A stretch of 64,000 bases of DNA from Tissierella praeacuta_A (GTDB taxonomy: Bacteria > Bacillota > Clostridia > Tissierellales > Tissierellaceae). The stretch is taken from assembly GCF_040396155.1 (NCBI RefSeq), contig NZ_JBEBOY010000007.1, positions 56,367 through 120,366 on the forward strand, given 5' to 3'. The position numbers were made by a program, and so were the translations under genes. Below are positions 51,975-60,863 of the stretch, in pieces. The notes below the pieces were generated by a model. The model was not told the origin of the DNA, searched no databases, and saw only the letters and a program-made list of their open reading frames with translations. Position 1 is the stretch's first letter. Each line of letters opens with the position of its first letter.

Positions 51975-52234
51975 TCTTTCATCCGATCTATTTTTTCTTT
52001 TATGTTTTTATAATCATCATCTCTAATAATCAGAAATCCTTTTTTAGGTTTTAAACCCTGTAATCCTGCACATGCTATATGGCATCCATTGACTGCTATA
52101 ATAAAATCATACTCCTCATTCTCTGTAGCATAACTAAATTCAAGTTCTTTATAATCGGATCTTATTTTCTCTACAATAGTAGTGCGTTCAAATCTTGAGT
52201 TACAACCTCCACAATATTTTATACCTACCTTCAC
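51971..52234 (-). CDS. Small cysteine-motif protein of the 4-hydroxybutyrate operon
   Basis: An 87-residue protein with two Cys clusters, KYCGGCNSRFERTTIVEKIR at the N-terminus and FIIAVNGCHIACAGLQGL near residue 45. This CGGCN...GC pattern occurs in a clostridial family of unknown function, possibly iron-sulfur or thiol chemistry. It is one base from the NifU-like gene on the same strand, so it seems to be the last gene of the operon. No signal peptide or membrane helix. Confidence 0.65.
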   Translation of the reverse strand: MKVGIKYCGGCNSRFERTTIVEKIRSDYKELEFSYATENEEYDFIIAVNGCHIACAGLQGLKPKKGFLIIRDDDYKNIKEKIDRMKE

Positions 52235-52528
52235 CTATTCACCACCATTTAAAATCTTTCTAGCAAAGGCTAGTATTTCCTCATCAACTTGATTGACTAA
52301 AATTACCTTATATATTGAATCTCCTAGTTTCTCTTTTAATATATTTTCCACGGTCTCCTCAATAGTAATCTGAGCAGAGGGACAGCCATGGCAACTACCT
52401 GTTAATGTTACCCGTACTATTTTATCAATAACAGAATTGACTTTTATATTTCCACCGTGCAATTTAAGCTGTGGTCTAATAAATTCTTCCACCACTTCTT
52501 CTACCTCATTTAATAAGCTATCTTTCAA
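52235..52528 (-). CDS. NifU C-terminal-domain-like iron-sulfur scaffold protein
   Basis: A 97-residue protein similar to the NifU/NfuA C-terminal domain: LHGGNIKVNSVIDKIVRVTL near residue 20 and GSCHGCPSAQITIEETVENI near 42 with the CxxC that transfers a 4Fe-4S cluster. It follows abfD by 29 bases on the same strand. Because 4-hydroxybutyryl-CoA dehydratase needs a 4Fe-4S cluster, a role as its dedicated cluster carrier is likely (inference). Confidence 0.85.
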   Translation of the reverse strand: MKDSLLNEVEEVVEEFIRPQLKLHGGNIKVNSVIDKIVRVTLTGSCHGCPSAQITIEETVENILKEKLGDSIYKVILVNQVDEEILAFARKILNGGE

Positions 52529-52557
52529 AGCTACCCCCCCACTTAGATTATTCCTTT

Positions 52558-54021
52558 TTATTTATCCTTGCTAGTATCTACTTGTGCAACTTTTCTCGCC
52601 ATTTCCTTCTTAGCTTCAAGATTTCCTTGGCGAGCAATCATTATTCTCTGAGCTTGCGGCGAACCAGCACCATGCATAGATTCAGTTCTATATCCAACTG
52701 CTGCAGTACCTAATGTAATATTTTCTATTAACCTTAATACTCTCATACGATTTTCTGTTGAAGTTCCAGTTTTTCCAGCTAAATATTTTTCAACGTATTT
52801 CCCTATTTCTGGATCTTTAAAATCCTTTTCCGATGGCATAGTAACCATCAATCCACCTGCTATATCTTCTGCTAAGCGTGCTATTTCGTATGGGAAACGA
52901 GTTACATTTTGCTTACATACGTTTGCCAATAATAAATCAATTAAATAATTTCCTGAATCTGTTTTACTTCCCTCTGCTGAACAGGCAACAGCACATGCCC
53001 ATAGAGTTTCATTTAAATGCATCATTTCTATTAGTTTATCTTTTATATGACTAGCTTTATTTGCACCATTATAGTCTGCCGCCAAAGCTGCTGCACCTAT
53101 TAATACATCACCTACACCTGTTTTACATGCATAGGATTGTCTATGATACCCAGCAAATCTTTCTACTAACATACCAGCATATTTTGCCTCTTTACACATA
53201 AATACTCTTTCATTTGGTACAAATACATCATTGAATATAACTAATGCCTCATGTCCGCCAAAGTTAGCATTTCCAAGGTCAATATCTGCACCTTCTTCTA
53301 GCTTTCTTGTATCACAGGATTGGCGACCATAAATCATTATTACACCTTCTGCATCGGATGGAACTGCAAAGGATACTGCATAATCTTTGTCTTCCTCTTT
53401 CAATGCAATAGTAGGCATTATTAAATGTTCATGGGAATTTATAGCCCCTGTTTGATGGGCCTTTGCTCCTCTTACTACTATCCCGTCTTCTCTCACTTCA
53501 GTAATACGAAGGTATAAGTCAGGATCTTCCTGTTGTGATGGTGAAAGTCCTCTATCTCCCTTTGGATCTGTCATCGCTCCATCTACTGTATAGTCATTTT
53601 TTTGGATAAACTTTAAGTAATTTGCAAATCTTTCATGATAGTTTGTTCCATATTCCTTATCCATTTCAAATGTAGTTGAATAAATTGCATTAAATGCATC
53701 CATGCCTACACATCTTTGGAAACAAGAAGCAGTTTTTTGACCTAATAATCTTTGCATCTTTATTTTTTTAATTAAATCTTCAGTACTTTGATGTATATGA
53801 CAGAATCTATTAATTATTTCTCCTGTTAAATGTGATTTTGTGGTCATTAAATCTTTATATTCTTCTTGCTGAGCTAATTCATAAGTCATTGCTACTGAAT
53901 TCATAGACGGTCTAATCACTGGATGGTCTACAGGATTTTCAATTAGTTCACCAAACATATATACTTTTAAATTCAACTTCCTTAAACTTTCTATATATTC
54001 CTCCCTAGTCATTAACGCCAT
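52558..54021 (-). CDS. abfD: 4-hydroxybutyryl-CoA dehydratase / vinylacetyl-CoA isomerase
   Basis: A 487-residue flavoprotein close in length and pattern to clostridial AbfD. KTASCFQRCVGMDAFNAI near residue 97 has the two Cys ligands of the 4Fe-4S cluster; further ligands are expected in AGYHRQSYACKTGVGD near 290, where a His and a Cys are six residues apart. VVRGAKAHQTGAINSHEHL and FVPNERVFMC are acyl-CoA-dehydrogenase-like parts. It converts 4-hydroxybutyryl-CoA through vinylacetyl-CoA to crotonyl-CoA and is oxygen-sensitive. It is the fourth gene of the sigma-54 controlled operon. Confidence 0.93.
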   Translation of the reverse strand: MALMTREEYIESLRKLNLKVYMFGELIENPVDHPVIRPSMNSVAMTYELAQQEEYKDLMTTKSHLTGEIINRFCHIHQSTEDLIKKIKMQRLLGQKTASCFQRCVGMDAFNAIYSTTFEMDKEYGTNYHERFANYLKFIQKNDYTVDGAMTDPKGDRGLSPSQQEDPDLYLRITEVREDGIVVRGAKAHQTGAINSHEHLIMPTIALKEEDKDYAVSFAVPSDAEGVIMIYGRQSCDTRKLEEGADIDLGNANFGGHEALVIFNDVFVPNERVFMCKEAKYAGMLVERFAGYHRQSYACKTGVGDVLIGAAALAADYNGANKASHIKDKLIEMMHLNETLWACAVACSAEGSKTDSGNYLIDLLLANVCKQNVTRFPYEIARLAEDIAGGLMVTMPSEKDFKDPEIGKYVEKYLAGKTGTSTENRMRVLRLIENITLGTAAVGYRTESMHGAGSPQAQRIMIARQGNLEAKKEMARKVAQVDTSKDK

Positions 54022-54089
54022 TTAATACATCTCCTTTAAAATATATTTTTAACACTTTCTCTAATACGAAAACCCAATTTTCTTTTATA

Positions 54090-55391
54090 TTAGAACTTAT
54101 CTGCAAATCTGGTTTCCCATTCCTTTATAAGTTCATCTCTAAAATCTGGATGTGCTATATTTATTAAAGCCCTTCCTCTATCTTTTAGAGTCTTTCCCTT
54201 AAGATTTGCTACTCCATATTCAGTAACTATATAATGAACATCATTTCTTGAAGTAGTCACTGCTGCACCCTCATCTATTATAGAGACTATTCTTGAAACT
54301 GTTCCCTTTGACGCTGTAGAAGGCATTGCTATAATAGACTTTCCAGCCTTTGCCATAGATGCTCCCCGGACAAAATCTACCTGTCCCCCTACCCCGCTAA
54401 ACTGTTTCTTTCCTACTGAATCTGAAACCACTTGTCCCATTAGATCTACTTGAATACATGAATTAATAGATACCATTTTGTGATTTTGCATAATAACACA
54501 AGGATCATTTACATAATCTACTGGATACATTTCTATATTTGGATTATTGTTTACAAAATCATATAATCTTTCTGTTCCCATTAAAAACGTGACTACCATT
54601 TTATCCTTATGAAGGGTTTTCATTTTATTTGTAATTACCCCTGCTTCATATAGCTCTACTACACCATCTGATATCATTTCTGAGTGGATACCAAGATCCT
54701 TTTTATCCTTTAGGAAAAGCAATACTGCATCTGGTATTGCTCCAATACCTAATTGCAATGTAGAGCCATCTTCAATTAAGGATGCACAATGTTTTCCTAT
54801 TAAACGTTCAACATCTGATATCTTTGGCGGATTTAAGATTGGTAATGGACTATCAGCCTCTACAATATAATCTAAATCCTTTATATTAACAAAGGAATCT
54901 CCTAAAGTTCTTGGCATTTCTTCATTTATTTGAGCAATTGTTATTTTAGCACATTCTACCGCTGCCTTTGTGTAATCCACAGATGTACCTAGACTACAAT
55001 TTCCATTTCCATCTGGGGCACTAACAGTAACTAATACAACATCTACAGGCAACTTCCCTTCTCTAAATAGTTTTGGCACCTCATAGAAAAAACAAGGAGT
55101 ATAATCTGCCCTACCTGAATTTATTGCCTCTCTAGTAGATCCACCTGCAAATAAAGCATTATGTCGAAAATGTTTTTCCATACCTTCTTTTATATATTCG
55201 CTTTTTCCCATTGGAACCATATGAACTATTTCCACATTCTCATATTCATCTTTGTTTGCCACCATGGCTTCAATAAGTAAAGAAGGTTCTCCTACAGCAT
55301 GACCTATAACTACTCTATTACCAGATTTTATATGTTTTACTGCTTCTTCTTTAGATACTAGTCTTTTATTATATTCTAATCTCCAATCCAT
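54090..55391 (-). CDS. abfT: 4-hydroxybutyrate CoA-transferase
   Basis: About 433 residues of the acetyl-CoA hydrolase/transferase family, as in AbfT. Motifs: SGNRVVIGHAVGEPSLLIEA near residue 25, IGAIPDAVLLFLKDKKDLGI near 215, IHSEMISDGVVELYEAGV near 235 with the catalytic Glu, and GVGGQVDFVRGASMAK near 330. It moves CoA from acetyl- or butyryl-CoA to 4-hydroxybutyrate. The ATG at 55391 after TAGGAGTGATTAT is preferred to the frame start at 55418. Confidence 0.92.
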   Translation of the reverse strand: MDWRLEYNKRLVSKEEAVKHIKSGNRVVIGHAVGEPSLLIEAMVANKDEYENVEIVHMVPMGKSEYIKEGMEKHFRHNALFAGGSTREAINSGRADYTPCFFYEVPKLFREGKLPVDVVLVTVSAPDGNGNCSLGTSVDYTKAAVECAKITIAQINEEMPRTLGDSFVNIKDLDYIVEADSPLPILNPPKISDVERLIGKHCASLIEDGSTLQLGIGAIPDAVLLFLKDKKDLGIHSEMISDGVVELYEAGVITNKMKTLHKDKMVVTFLMGTERLYDFVNNNPNIEMYPVDYVNDPCVIMQNHKMVSINSCIQVDLMGQVVSDSVGKKQFSGVGGQVDFVRGASMAKAGKSIIAMPSTASKGTVSRIVSIIDEGAAVTTSRNDVHYIVTEYGVANLKGKTLKDRGRALINIAHPDFRDELIKEWETRFADKF

Positions 55392-55401
55392 ATAATCACT
55401 C

Positions 55402-56517
55402 CTAATACAATCTAGCAAAAATACCTTTTATTTCGTCTCTTGATAACTCTGTATAGTTATTTGCTAATAATCGTTGTTGCTTCTCAAGTACCGATACTGT
55501 AAATTCCTCAATTTCCTCTTCCTTCATACCATATTCTTTAAGTGATTTTTTCGGTAATAGATTATTCAATATTTTCTCAAGCTCATCATATACATTTTCA
55601 ACTGTAGTTCCGATTAAACCTGCTAACATCTTATTTACATCTTTGATTTTTCCATTTGGATTCAATCTATTGTATGTCTTAAATACTTCTACAAAGAATT
55701 GATAATTCACTTCTCCATGAGGTACATGATAAGTTCCTCCTACTGGATAGGATAGAGCATGAACTGCTCCTACTCCAGTATTTGCAAATGCTATTCCTGC
55801 ATAATTACTTGCAATTAAGAAGTCTTCTATTATTTCTGTTCTATATTCTTCGCCCTTTTCAATAATTTCTAGATAGCCCTTTAATATGATCTCTATTGCT
55901 TTTATACTAAATAGCTCAGTATAACAGTTAGACTTTGGTGATACTAAAGATTCTATTGCATGTATCAAGGCGTCTATAGAACTTGTCACAAAAAATTTAT
56001 ATGGTAATGTTTTTACCATTTCAGGTATCATTATTGCATAGTCTGCATATAACTCATCTATTGCTAATCCCATTTTTGTTCCCTTGGATTTTATCTCAGC
56101 TATGGAAATATTAGTAGCTTCACTACCAGTACCGCATGTAGTAGGGATTATAATTAATTCCTTATCCTTTATTAGAGGTATAGTCTTTTCAAATAATTCC
56201 AATGCATTTGTTGCATTCTTAATTACAAATAATTTGGCAATATCAATTACAGAGCCTCCGCCTATTGCGATTACTCTATTGAATTCTTTGTCTTTAATAT
56301 CGCTAAATATTTTATCTATCATTTCATCTGAAGGTTCCCCCAAACCATATTTTTCTTGATATACAGCATGGCATGGTAAATTTAAATGTCCAAAATAAGG
56401 TTGATAAATATATTCGTTAGTTAATATCAAATCTTTTTCAGTTATAGGAAATGATTCTATGAATTCAGCACAATTATTAAACTTATATATTTCTGGTTTT
56501 ACAACTAATTGTTTCAT
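55402..56517 (-). CDS. 4hbD: 4-hydroxybutyrate dehydrogenase (iron-containing alcohol dehydrogenase)
   Basis: A 371-residue Fe-ADH equal in length to Clostridium kluyveri 4HbD. NAD-binding AIGGGSVIDIAKLFVIKN near residue 85 and TTCGTGSEATNISIAEIKSK near 135; the metal ligands lie in SSIDALIHAIESLVSPKSNC near 185 and HALSYPVGGTYHVPHGEVNY near 250. It interconverts succinate semialdehyde and 4-hydroxybutyrate. Its position between sucD and abfT supports this substrate. Confidence 0.9.
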   Translation of the reverse strand: MKQLVVKPEIYKFNNCAEFIESFPITEKDLILTNEYIYQPYFGHLNLPCHAVYQEKYGLGEPSDEMIDKIFSDIKDKEFNRVIAIGGGSVIDIAKLFVIKNATNALELFEKTIPLIKDKELIIIPTTCGTGSEATNISIAEIKSKGTKMGLAIDELYADYAIMIPEMVKTLPYKFFVTSSIDALIHAIESLVSPKSNCYTELFSIKAIEIILKGYLEIIEKGEEYRTEIIEDFLIASNYAGIAFANTGVGAVHALSYPVGGTYHVPHGEVNYQFFVEVFKTYNRLNPNGKIKDVNKMLAGLIGTTVENVYDELEKILNNLLPKKSLKEYGMKEEEIEEFTVSVLEKQQRLLANNYTELSRDEIKGIFARLY

Positions 56518-56538
56518 TTACATACCCCCTTATTATAT

Positions 56539-57900
56539 CTAAACCCAAATTTCCTCGTCTGCAGGTACAGTTATTCCTTTTTTTATAAATGCTACCCTAG
56601 ATATATTTATTAGATGTTTGTAATTTAAGTTCTCTGATATACTGTTGTTTCCCCATGTTCCACATCCTAAGGTAGTAGTTGGTGATAAACTGTTAAACAA
56701 GGAACCACCTGCCGTAGTAGATGATGGTGCATTTACTACTAATCTTGAAACAGTAAGATTTACTCCAGCATATCTTATGTGTTCTTGATCATTTGAATGG
56801 ATTGCAGTTGTATGTCCCTTTCCTTCCAATTCAAGATTAGTTTGAGCTATTGCTACTGCATCTTCGAATGTATTATATGGCAATACTATCATTACAGGGC
56901 ACATCTTTTCTTTGCAAAGCAAATCTTCTTTTCCAATACCAGTTGGTTTTAACAATATTACTTTAGTTTCCTTTGGCACTGTAACATTTGCTAAATCTGC
57001 AATAAATTGTACTGACTGGCCTACTATGTCTCCATTAATCACTCCATTTTTAAATAAAACATCTCTAAATTTACTTACAGTCTCCTCTTCTCCAACATAA
57101 AATGCACCATTTACTTCCATCGCTTTTATAACCTCTTCATACTTATCTTCCGGCACTATTATGGATTGCTCTCCTGAACAAATAATACCATTATCAAATA
57201 TTCTTCCTGAGATTACTTTTTCAGCAGCTTCTATAAAATCTATATCTCTATCTAAAATTACCTGGACATTGCCAGCACCTACTCCAAAGGATGGTTTTCC
57301 ACTTGAATATGCTGATTTAACCATTGCCATTCCACCAGTGGCTAATACCACATCAGATTTTTGCATTAATTCATTTGTTAATTCGATTGATGGTTCTTCA
57401 ATTATTTGAATTAAATTATCAGGTGCACCTAGTTTTTTAATTTTTTCATTCATTAAAGCTACTGCATGAGTGCTTGATTTTTTTGATCTTGGATGAGGTG
57501 CTACAATTATTGCATTTCCACCTTTTAGTGCAAACATTGCATTACACATAGGTGTAACAATTGGGTTTGTAGTAGGAGTAACAGCACAAACTACTCCTAT
57601 AGGCTTAGCTATGGAAATCAACCCATTTTCATAGTTTTCATCTATTATACCTATTGATTTTTTTCCTTTCAGGCTATTCCAAATAGTCTTAGATTTACCC
57701 CTATTTTTCGCAACCTTATCTTCATATACTCCCATTTTTGTTTCTTCTACTGCTTCTTTTGCTAAAACTTCCGCATTATCATAAATTACCTTACCTATGC
57801 CCTTTACAACATTGTCTACCTGTTCTTGAGTAAATTTTTCAAATAACTTCTGAGCTTCTCTAGCTTTTTCCATCATCATATCCACAGTTGTCTTATCCAC
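56539..57900 (-). CDS. sucD: Succinate-semialdehyde dehydrogenase (CoA-acylating)
   Basis: A 453-residue CoA-acylating aldehyde dehydrogenase with strong resemblance to C. kluyveri SucD: EEPVEETKMGVYEDKVAKNR-like start (AVEETKMGVYEDKVAKNRGK near residue 45), PIGVVCAVTPTTNPIVTPMC near 97, DNGIICSGEQSIIVPEDKYE near 235 with the catalytic Cys and TTTLGCGTWGNNSISENLNY near 420. It links succinyl-CoA and succinate semialdehyde. It has no clear extra N-terminal BMC-targeting helix. It is the first gene of the operon and lies 42 bases after a sigma-54 promoter. Confidence 0.92.
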   Translation of the reverse strand: MDKTTVDMMMEKAREAQKLFEKFTQEQVDNVVKGIGKVIYDNAEVLAKEAVEETKMGVYEDKVAKNRGKSKTIWNSLKGKKSIGIIDENYENGLISIAKPIGVVCAVTPTTNPIVTPMCNAMFALKGGNAIIVAPHPRSKKSSTHAVALMNEKIKKLGAPDNLIQIIEEPSIELTNELMQKSDVVLATGGMAMVKSAYSSGKPSFGVGAGNVQVILDRDIDFIEAAEKVISGRIFDNGIICSGEQSIIVPEDKYEEVIKAMEVNGAFYVGEEETVSKFRDVLFKNGVINGDIVGQSVQFIADLANVTVPKETKVILLKPTGIGKEDLLCKEKMCPVMIVLPYNTFEDAVAIAQTNLELEGKGHTTAIHSNDQEHIRYAGVNLTVSRLVVNAPSSTTAGGSLFNSLSPTTTLGCGTWGNNSISENLNYKHLINISRVAFIKKGITVPADEEIWV

Positions 57901-57941
57901 TAACCCATCCCTCTTTTCCTATTTATTTTACTTATTTAATA

Positions 57942-57958
57942 TTGCAAGAAATATGCCA
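57942..57958 (-). promoter_or_regulatory. Sigma-54 (-24/-12) promoter of the sucD-abfD operon
   Basis: Minus-strand TGGCATATTTCTTGCA matches the -24/-12 consensus at all fixed bases, with GG and GC ten bases apart. It precedes sucD and lies downstream of the gene for an AAA+ sigma-54 activator. Confidence 0.85.
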
Positions 57959-58030
57959 TTATTATAAAATTTATGATATTTTTCCTTCACCGCTATTTAC
58001 CTCGTTAAATAATTAACTATTATGTATAAA

Positions 58031-58084
58031 AAAATATTCCCAGTCAGAACTGTTGCATTATTGCATCGTTTTATTGGGAATATT
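58031..58084 (-). terminator. Terminator of the activator gene, enclosing an activator-type palindrome
   Basis: AAATATTCCCA and TGGGAATATTT form an 11-base stem; on the minus strand it is followed by a run of Ts. It ends the PAS/AAA+ activator transcript before the sucD promoter. The loop contains the palindromic site at 58053-58066. Confidence 0.65.
58053..58066. promoter_or_regulatory. Putative enhancer (UAS) site 1, TTGCA-N4-TGCAT
   Basis: TTGCATTATTGCAT is a near palindrome about 95 bases upstream of the -24/-12 promoter, at a usual distance for a sigma-54 enhancer. It shares the TTGYA-N4-TGCAA pattern with the two sites at 58143-58174. Confidence 0.55.
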
Positions 58085-58142
58085 TGATATTTTTTTAACT
58101 ATATCGGCTAAAATGAGAACTTCTCTTTTATTTATATTTTTG

Positions 58143-58174
58143 ATGCATCTTTACAACTGATTGCATCTTTACAA
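58143..58174. promoter_or_regulatory. Putative enhancer (UAS) sites 2 and 3, direct repeat
   Basis: TGCATCTTTACAAC occurs twice (58144-58157 and 58162-58175), 18 bases apart. Each copy reads WTGCA-TCTT-TACAA, i.e. the same imperfect palindrome TTGTA-N4-TGCAA. They lie just after the activator stop codon and about 190-215 bases upstream of the sigma-54 promoter. Confidence 0.6.
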
Positions 58175-58177
58175 CGC

Positions 58178-59554
58178 TCATTTATATTTCTGTCTCTTTC
58201 GTACAAAAGTAGAAGGATCTATTTCCAAAACCTTTGCAGCATCACGTACATTGCCATATGTGTTGAAAGCAATTTCTAGCAAATGTCTTTCCACTTTATT
58301 CAAAGCCTGTTTTAACGGCACTATCTCATTTTCATTAATTATATTCTGTTCTTTATCCCATACTAATATATTATTAGGGAGATCTGATTTACCAATTATA
58401 TCTTTTTCTGACATTACCATTATTCTTTCAATAATATTTCTAAGCTCTCTTACATTCCCTTTCCATTCATAAGAATATAATATCTTTAGAGCTTCACTAG
58501 ATATAGTTTTATTAAATCTATATTTCTTATTTAACTTATTTAAAAAATAACGTATGAGAGGTACTATGTCATCCCTCCTATCTCTTAGTGGCGGTATTAT
58601 AATAGGTACTATGTTTAATCTATAATATAAGTCCTCTCTAAATAACTTTTCTCTTACCATTTCTTCAAGATTTCTATTAGTTGCAGCTAAAATTCTTACA
58701 TCTACAGTTATCTCTTCTACTCCACCAACTCTAGTAAATTGTCCATCTTGAAGCACTCTTAGAAGTTTTACCTGCATGTCAAGTGGCAATTCTCCTATTT
58801 CATCTAAAAATATTGTACCTCCATCAGCTACTTCAAACAGACCTATTTTACCTTCCTTATTCGCTCCTGTAAATGCTCCTTTTTCATATCCAAATAATTC
58901 CGCTTCTATTAATGTTTTTGGTATGGAACCACAATTAATTTTTATAAATTGTTTACTCCCTCTATTACTATTTTTATATATTAACTTTGCTATTTCTTCC
59001 TTTCCTACACCTGTTTCTCCTGTTACTAACACTGTTGTATCAATAGGGGCTACTCTGATTGCCATTTGAATAATATCTAACATCTTCTTATCCATGGCAA
59101 TTAAGTCATTGTTCTTTAGCAATTCTATTTTCATAGCTTCCAGTTCCACGGAATATTTCTTTGTCAGGTTTTCTTTTTCATCCAATTTTTCTTTTAATTC
59201 ATAAAGTTCAGTAATATCCCTTACATTTGTAACTACCATAGTAATATCTCTATTATTGTTAAATACAGGCGTAGCAGTAACTAATGCTTTCTTACCAGTT
59301 TTAAAATTTTGCTCAATGGTATTTACCTTCCTATCTTTTAATACTAATAATGTTGCAGATTGGGATATATAGCCTTCTTTTACTAAATCCTTCATATTAC
59401 GCCCTATTAGCTCATCTGTTTTTATCCCAGCAATTCTTTCATATGCCTTATTTACCATTATTGTATTTGCTTCTCCATCTGTAATATAAATTCCATCGTA
59501 GGATGAATCTAATATATCGTTTATTCTTAAATGTAAATCTTTTTCAAAAAACAA
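58178..59554 (-). CDS. PAS-domain sigma-54-dependent transcriptional activator
   Basis: A 458-residue regulator: N-terminal PAS domain (SSYDGIYITDGEANTIMVNK near residue 17), a coiled-coil linker, AAA+ domain with GETGVGKEE near 172, GAFTGA near 240, Walker B TIFLDEIGELPLD and the R finger region, then a Fis-like HTH (GNVRDAAKVLEIDPSTFVRK) at the C-terminus. It has no receiver domain, so it probably senses a ligand directly. It lies immediately upstream of the sucD operon on the same strand and very likely activates it at the sigma-54 promoter via the TTGYA-N4-TGCAA sites. Confidence 0.92.
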   Translation of the reverse strand: MFFEKDLHLRINDILDSSYDGIYITDGEANTIMVNKAYERIAGIKTDELIGRNMKDLVKEGYISQSATLLVLKDRKVNTIEQNFKTGKKALVTATPVFNNNRDITMVVTNVRDITELYELKEKLDEKENLTKKYSVELEAMKIELLKNNDLIAMDKKMLDIIQMAIRVAPIDTTVLVTGETGVGKEEIAKLIYKNSNRGSKQFIKINCGSIPKTLIEAELFGYEKGAFTGANKEGKIGLFEVADGGTIFLDEIGELPLDMQVKLLRVLQDGQFTRVGGVEEITVDVRILAATNRNLEEMVREKLFREDLYYRLNIVPIIIPPLRDRRDDIVPLIRYFLNKLNKKYRFNKTISSEALKILYSYEWKGNVRELRNIIERIMVMSEKDIIGKSDLPNNILVWDKEQNIINENEIVPLKQALNKVERHLLEIAFNTYGNVRDAAKVLEIDPSTFVRKRQKYK

Positions 59555-59639
59555 TACCTATCACCCCTTTCTGCATTAATTATACTATATTTTAGCACAA
59601 ATACGAACTACCTTTAAGAAAGGAAAGCCCATAAAAAAT

Positions 59640-59667
59640 AAATTGCTCAGAAATATCTAAGCAATTT
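59640..59667. terminator. Bidirectional hairpin terminator
   Basis: AAATTGCT / AGCAATTT with a 12-base loop and A/T tracts on both sides, downstream of the nucleoid-associated protein gene. Confidence 0.65.
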
Positions 59668-59777
59668 GTTTTTATAACATATAGAAAAGTTCTTATTTAA
59701 TCTTGATTCTTTTAAAAAATCCAGACCTAATCTGGTTCCAGAAAAAGCTACCTTACAATACTTCAGTAGAGCCTTTC

Positions 59778-60779
59778 TTAATTTCCTTGTTTAATTTTAC
59801 TAATATTTTTTATTATTATTGATATTGTTCCGTCAGGATTGTTTATAAACTCAATTATATTCTTATCTCTATAAATATCAACTGGTACATCAAGTTGTAT
59901 TCCATTATCCATCTTAATTTTATGTACGGTCAATTTCTTTTCCGGTTTTTTCCCTTCCAAATCTACAACTTTATTGACCCCTGCATCTTCAATTCTTTCT
60001 ATATATTCCCTTTTAACCTCAATATTATTTCTAAATATTTTTTCTGCAACATTTTCAACCTCAATAATGCCACTATCAAGATTATCGTAAATAGCTTCTT
60101 TAATTTCAGATACCTTTTCAAAATCATCATCGTAATATTGCTTAGTCATATCCTTAGCCACTTCTCTGATAACCTTAATACTTTCCTTTATGGAAAGTTC
60201 TGTATCACAATTTAAAAACATTTTAGAAAAGTATAATATTTTCTCTCCTTCAATATCATATTCTCTTTCAAATACCTTTATAGATAAATCCTCCAAATTA
60301 ATTAATGCTGCCTCAATATTTCTCTGTGTTTCTGATGGAAACATTACCTTATTTACAACTATCTTATTTAATGTTCCAGAATCTCCATAATCAACATAAT
60401 GAGTATATCCTTCTTTATAGTTAAATTTTATAATAATAAGATAATGGTGCCCTTCCATATCTAATGAAGCTATTAACAAATCTCCACTAGGTATTTCAGT
60501 ATATTTTAACATAATTTCATATAACTTTTCTGCAATAGATATACTGACATCAGTAAAATCTTTATCTATATTCTTAAGGAACTCTATAATATGGGAATTT
60601 TCATTAAATCTTCCAGCCTTTACAGATTGGTCATTAAATATTCTTTCAATATGTCTTCCAATAAATTCTTGTACCTTTTCATCCTCTAATTCTAAATTTT
60701 GTTGAGAATAAACAGGCAATAAAGCAGTAGAATCAAGTATATGAAGTATAGCATTATTTATTCCTATTTCCAATTTCAT
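59778..60779 (-). CDS. Nucleoid-associated protein (YejK/NdpA family)
   Basis: A 333-residue protein of the NA37/NdpA family: INNAILHILDSTALLPVYSQ near the N-terminus, LLIASLDMEGHHYLIIIKFN near 105, HYVDYGDSGTLNKIVVNKVM near 128 and a C-terminal half with a long acidic-basic helix. Clostridial members are often annotated as nucleoid-associated proteins, with YejK of E. coli as the reference. Function here is uncertain. It follows the PucR gene on the same strand with an 84-base gap. Confidence 0.8.
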   Translation of the reverse strand: MKLEIGINNAILHILDSTALLPVYSQQNLELEDEKVQEFIGRHIERIFNDQSVKAGRFNENSHIIEFLKNIDKDFTDVSISIAEKLYEIMLKYTEIPSGDLLIASLDMEGHHYLIIIKFNYKEGYTHYVDYGDSGTLNKIVVNKVMFPSETQRNIEAALINLEDLSIKVFEREYDIEGEKILYFSKMFLNCDTELSIKESIKVIREVAKDMTKQYYDDDFEKVSEIKEAIYDNLDSGIIEVENVAEKIFRNNIEVKREYIERIEDAGVNKVVDLEGKKPEKKLTVHKIKMDNGIQLDVPVDIYRDKNIIEFINNPDGTISIIIKNISKIKQGN

Positions 60780-60863
60780 TCACTCCTTACGATTAGTCAA
60801 TATATATCTTATCATTTATTTTCCGTAAGTGAAATTGAAAAATAATAGAAAATACTCTTCTAA

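Noticed and set aside
56539..57900. SucD as the lumenal aldehyde dehydrogenase of the BMC
   Set aside because: It has no evident targeting peptide and belongs to a separately regulated operon divided from the shell genes by a terminator.
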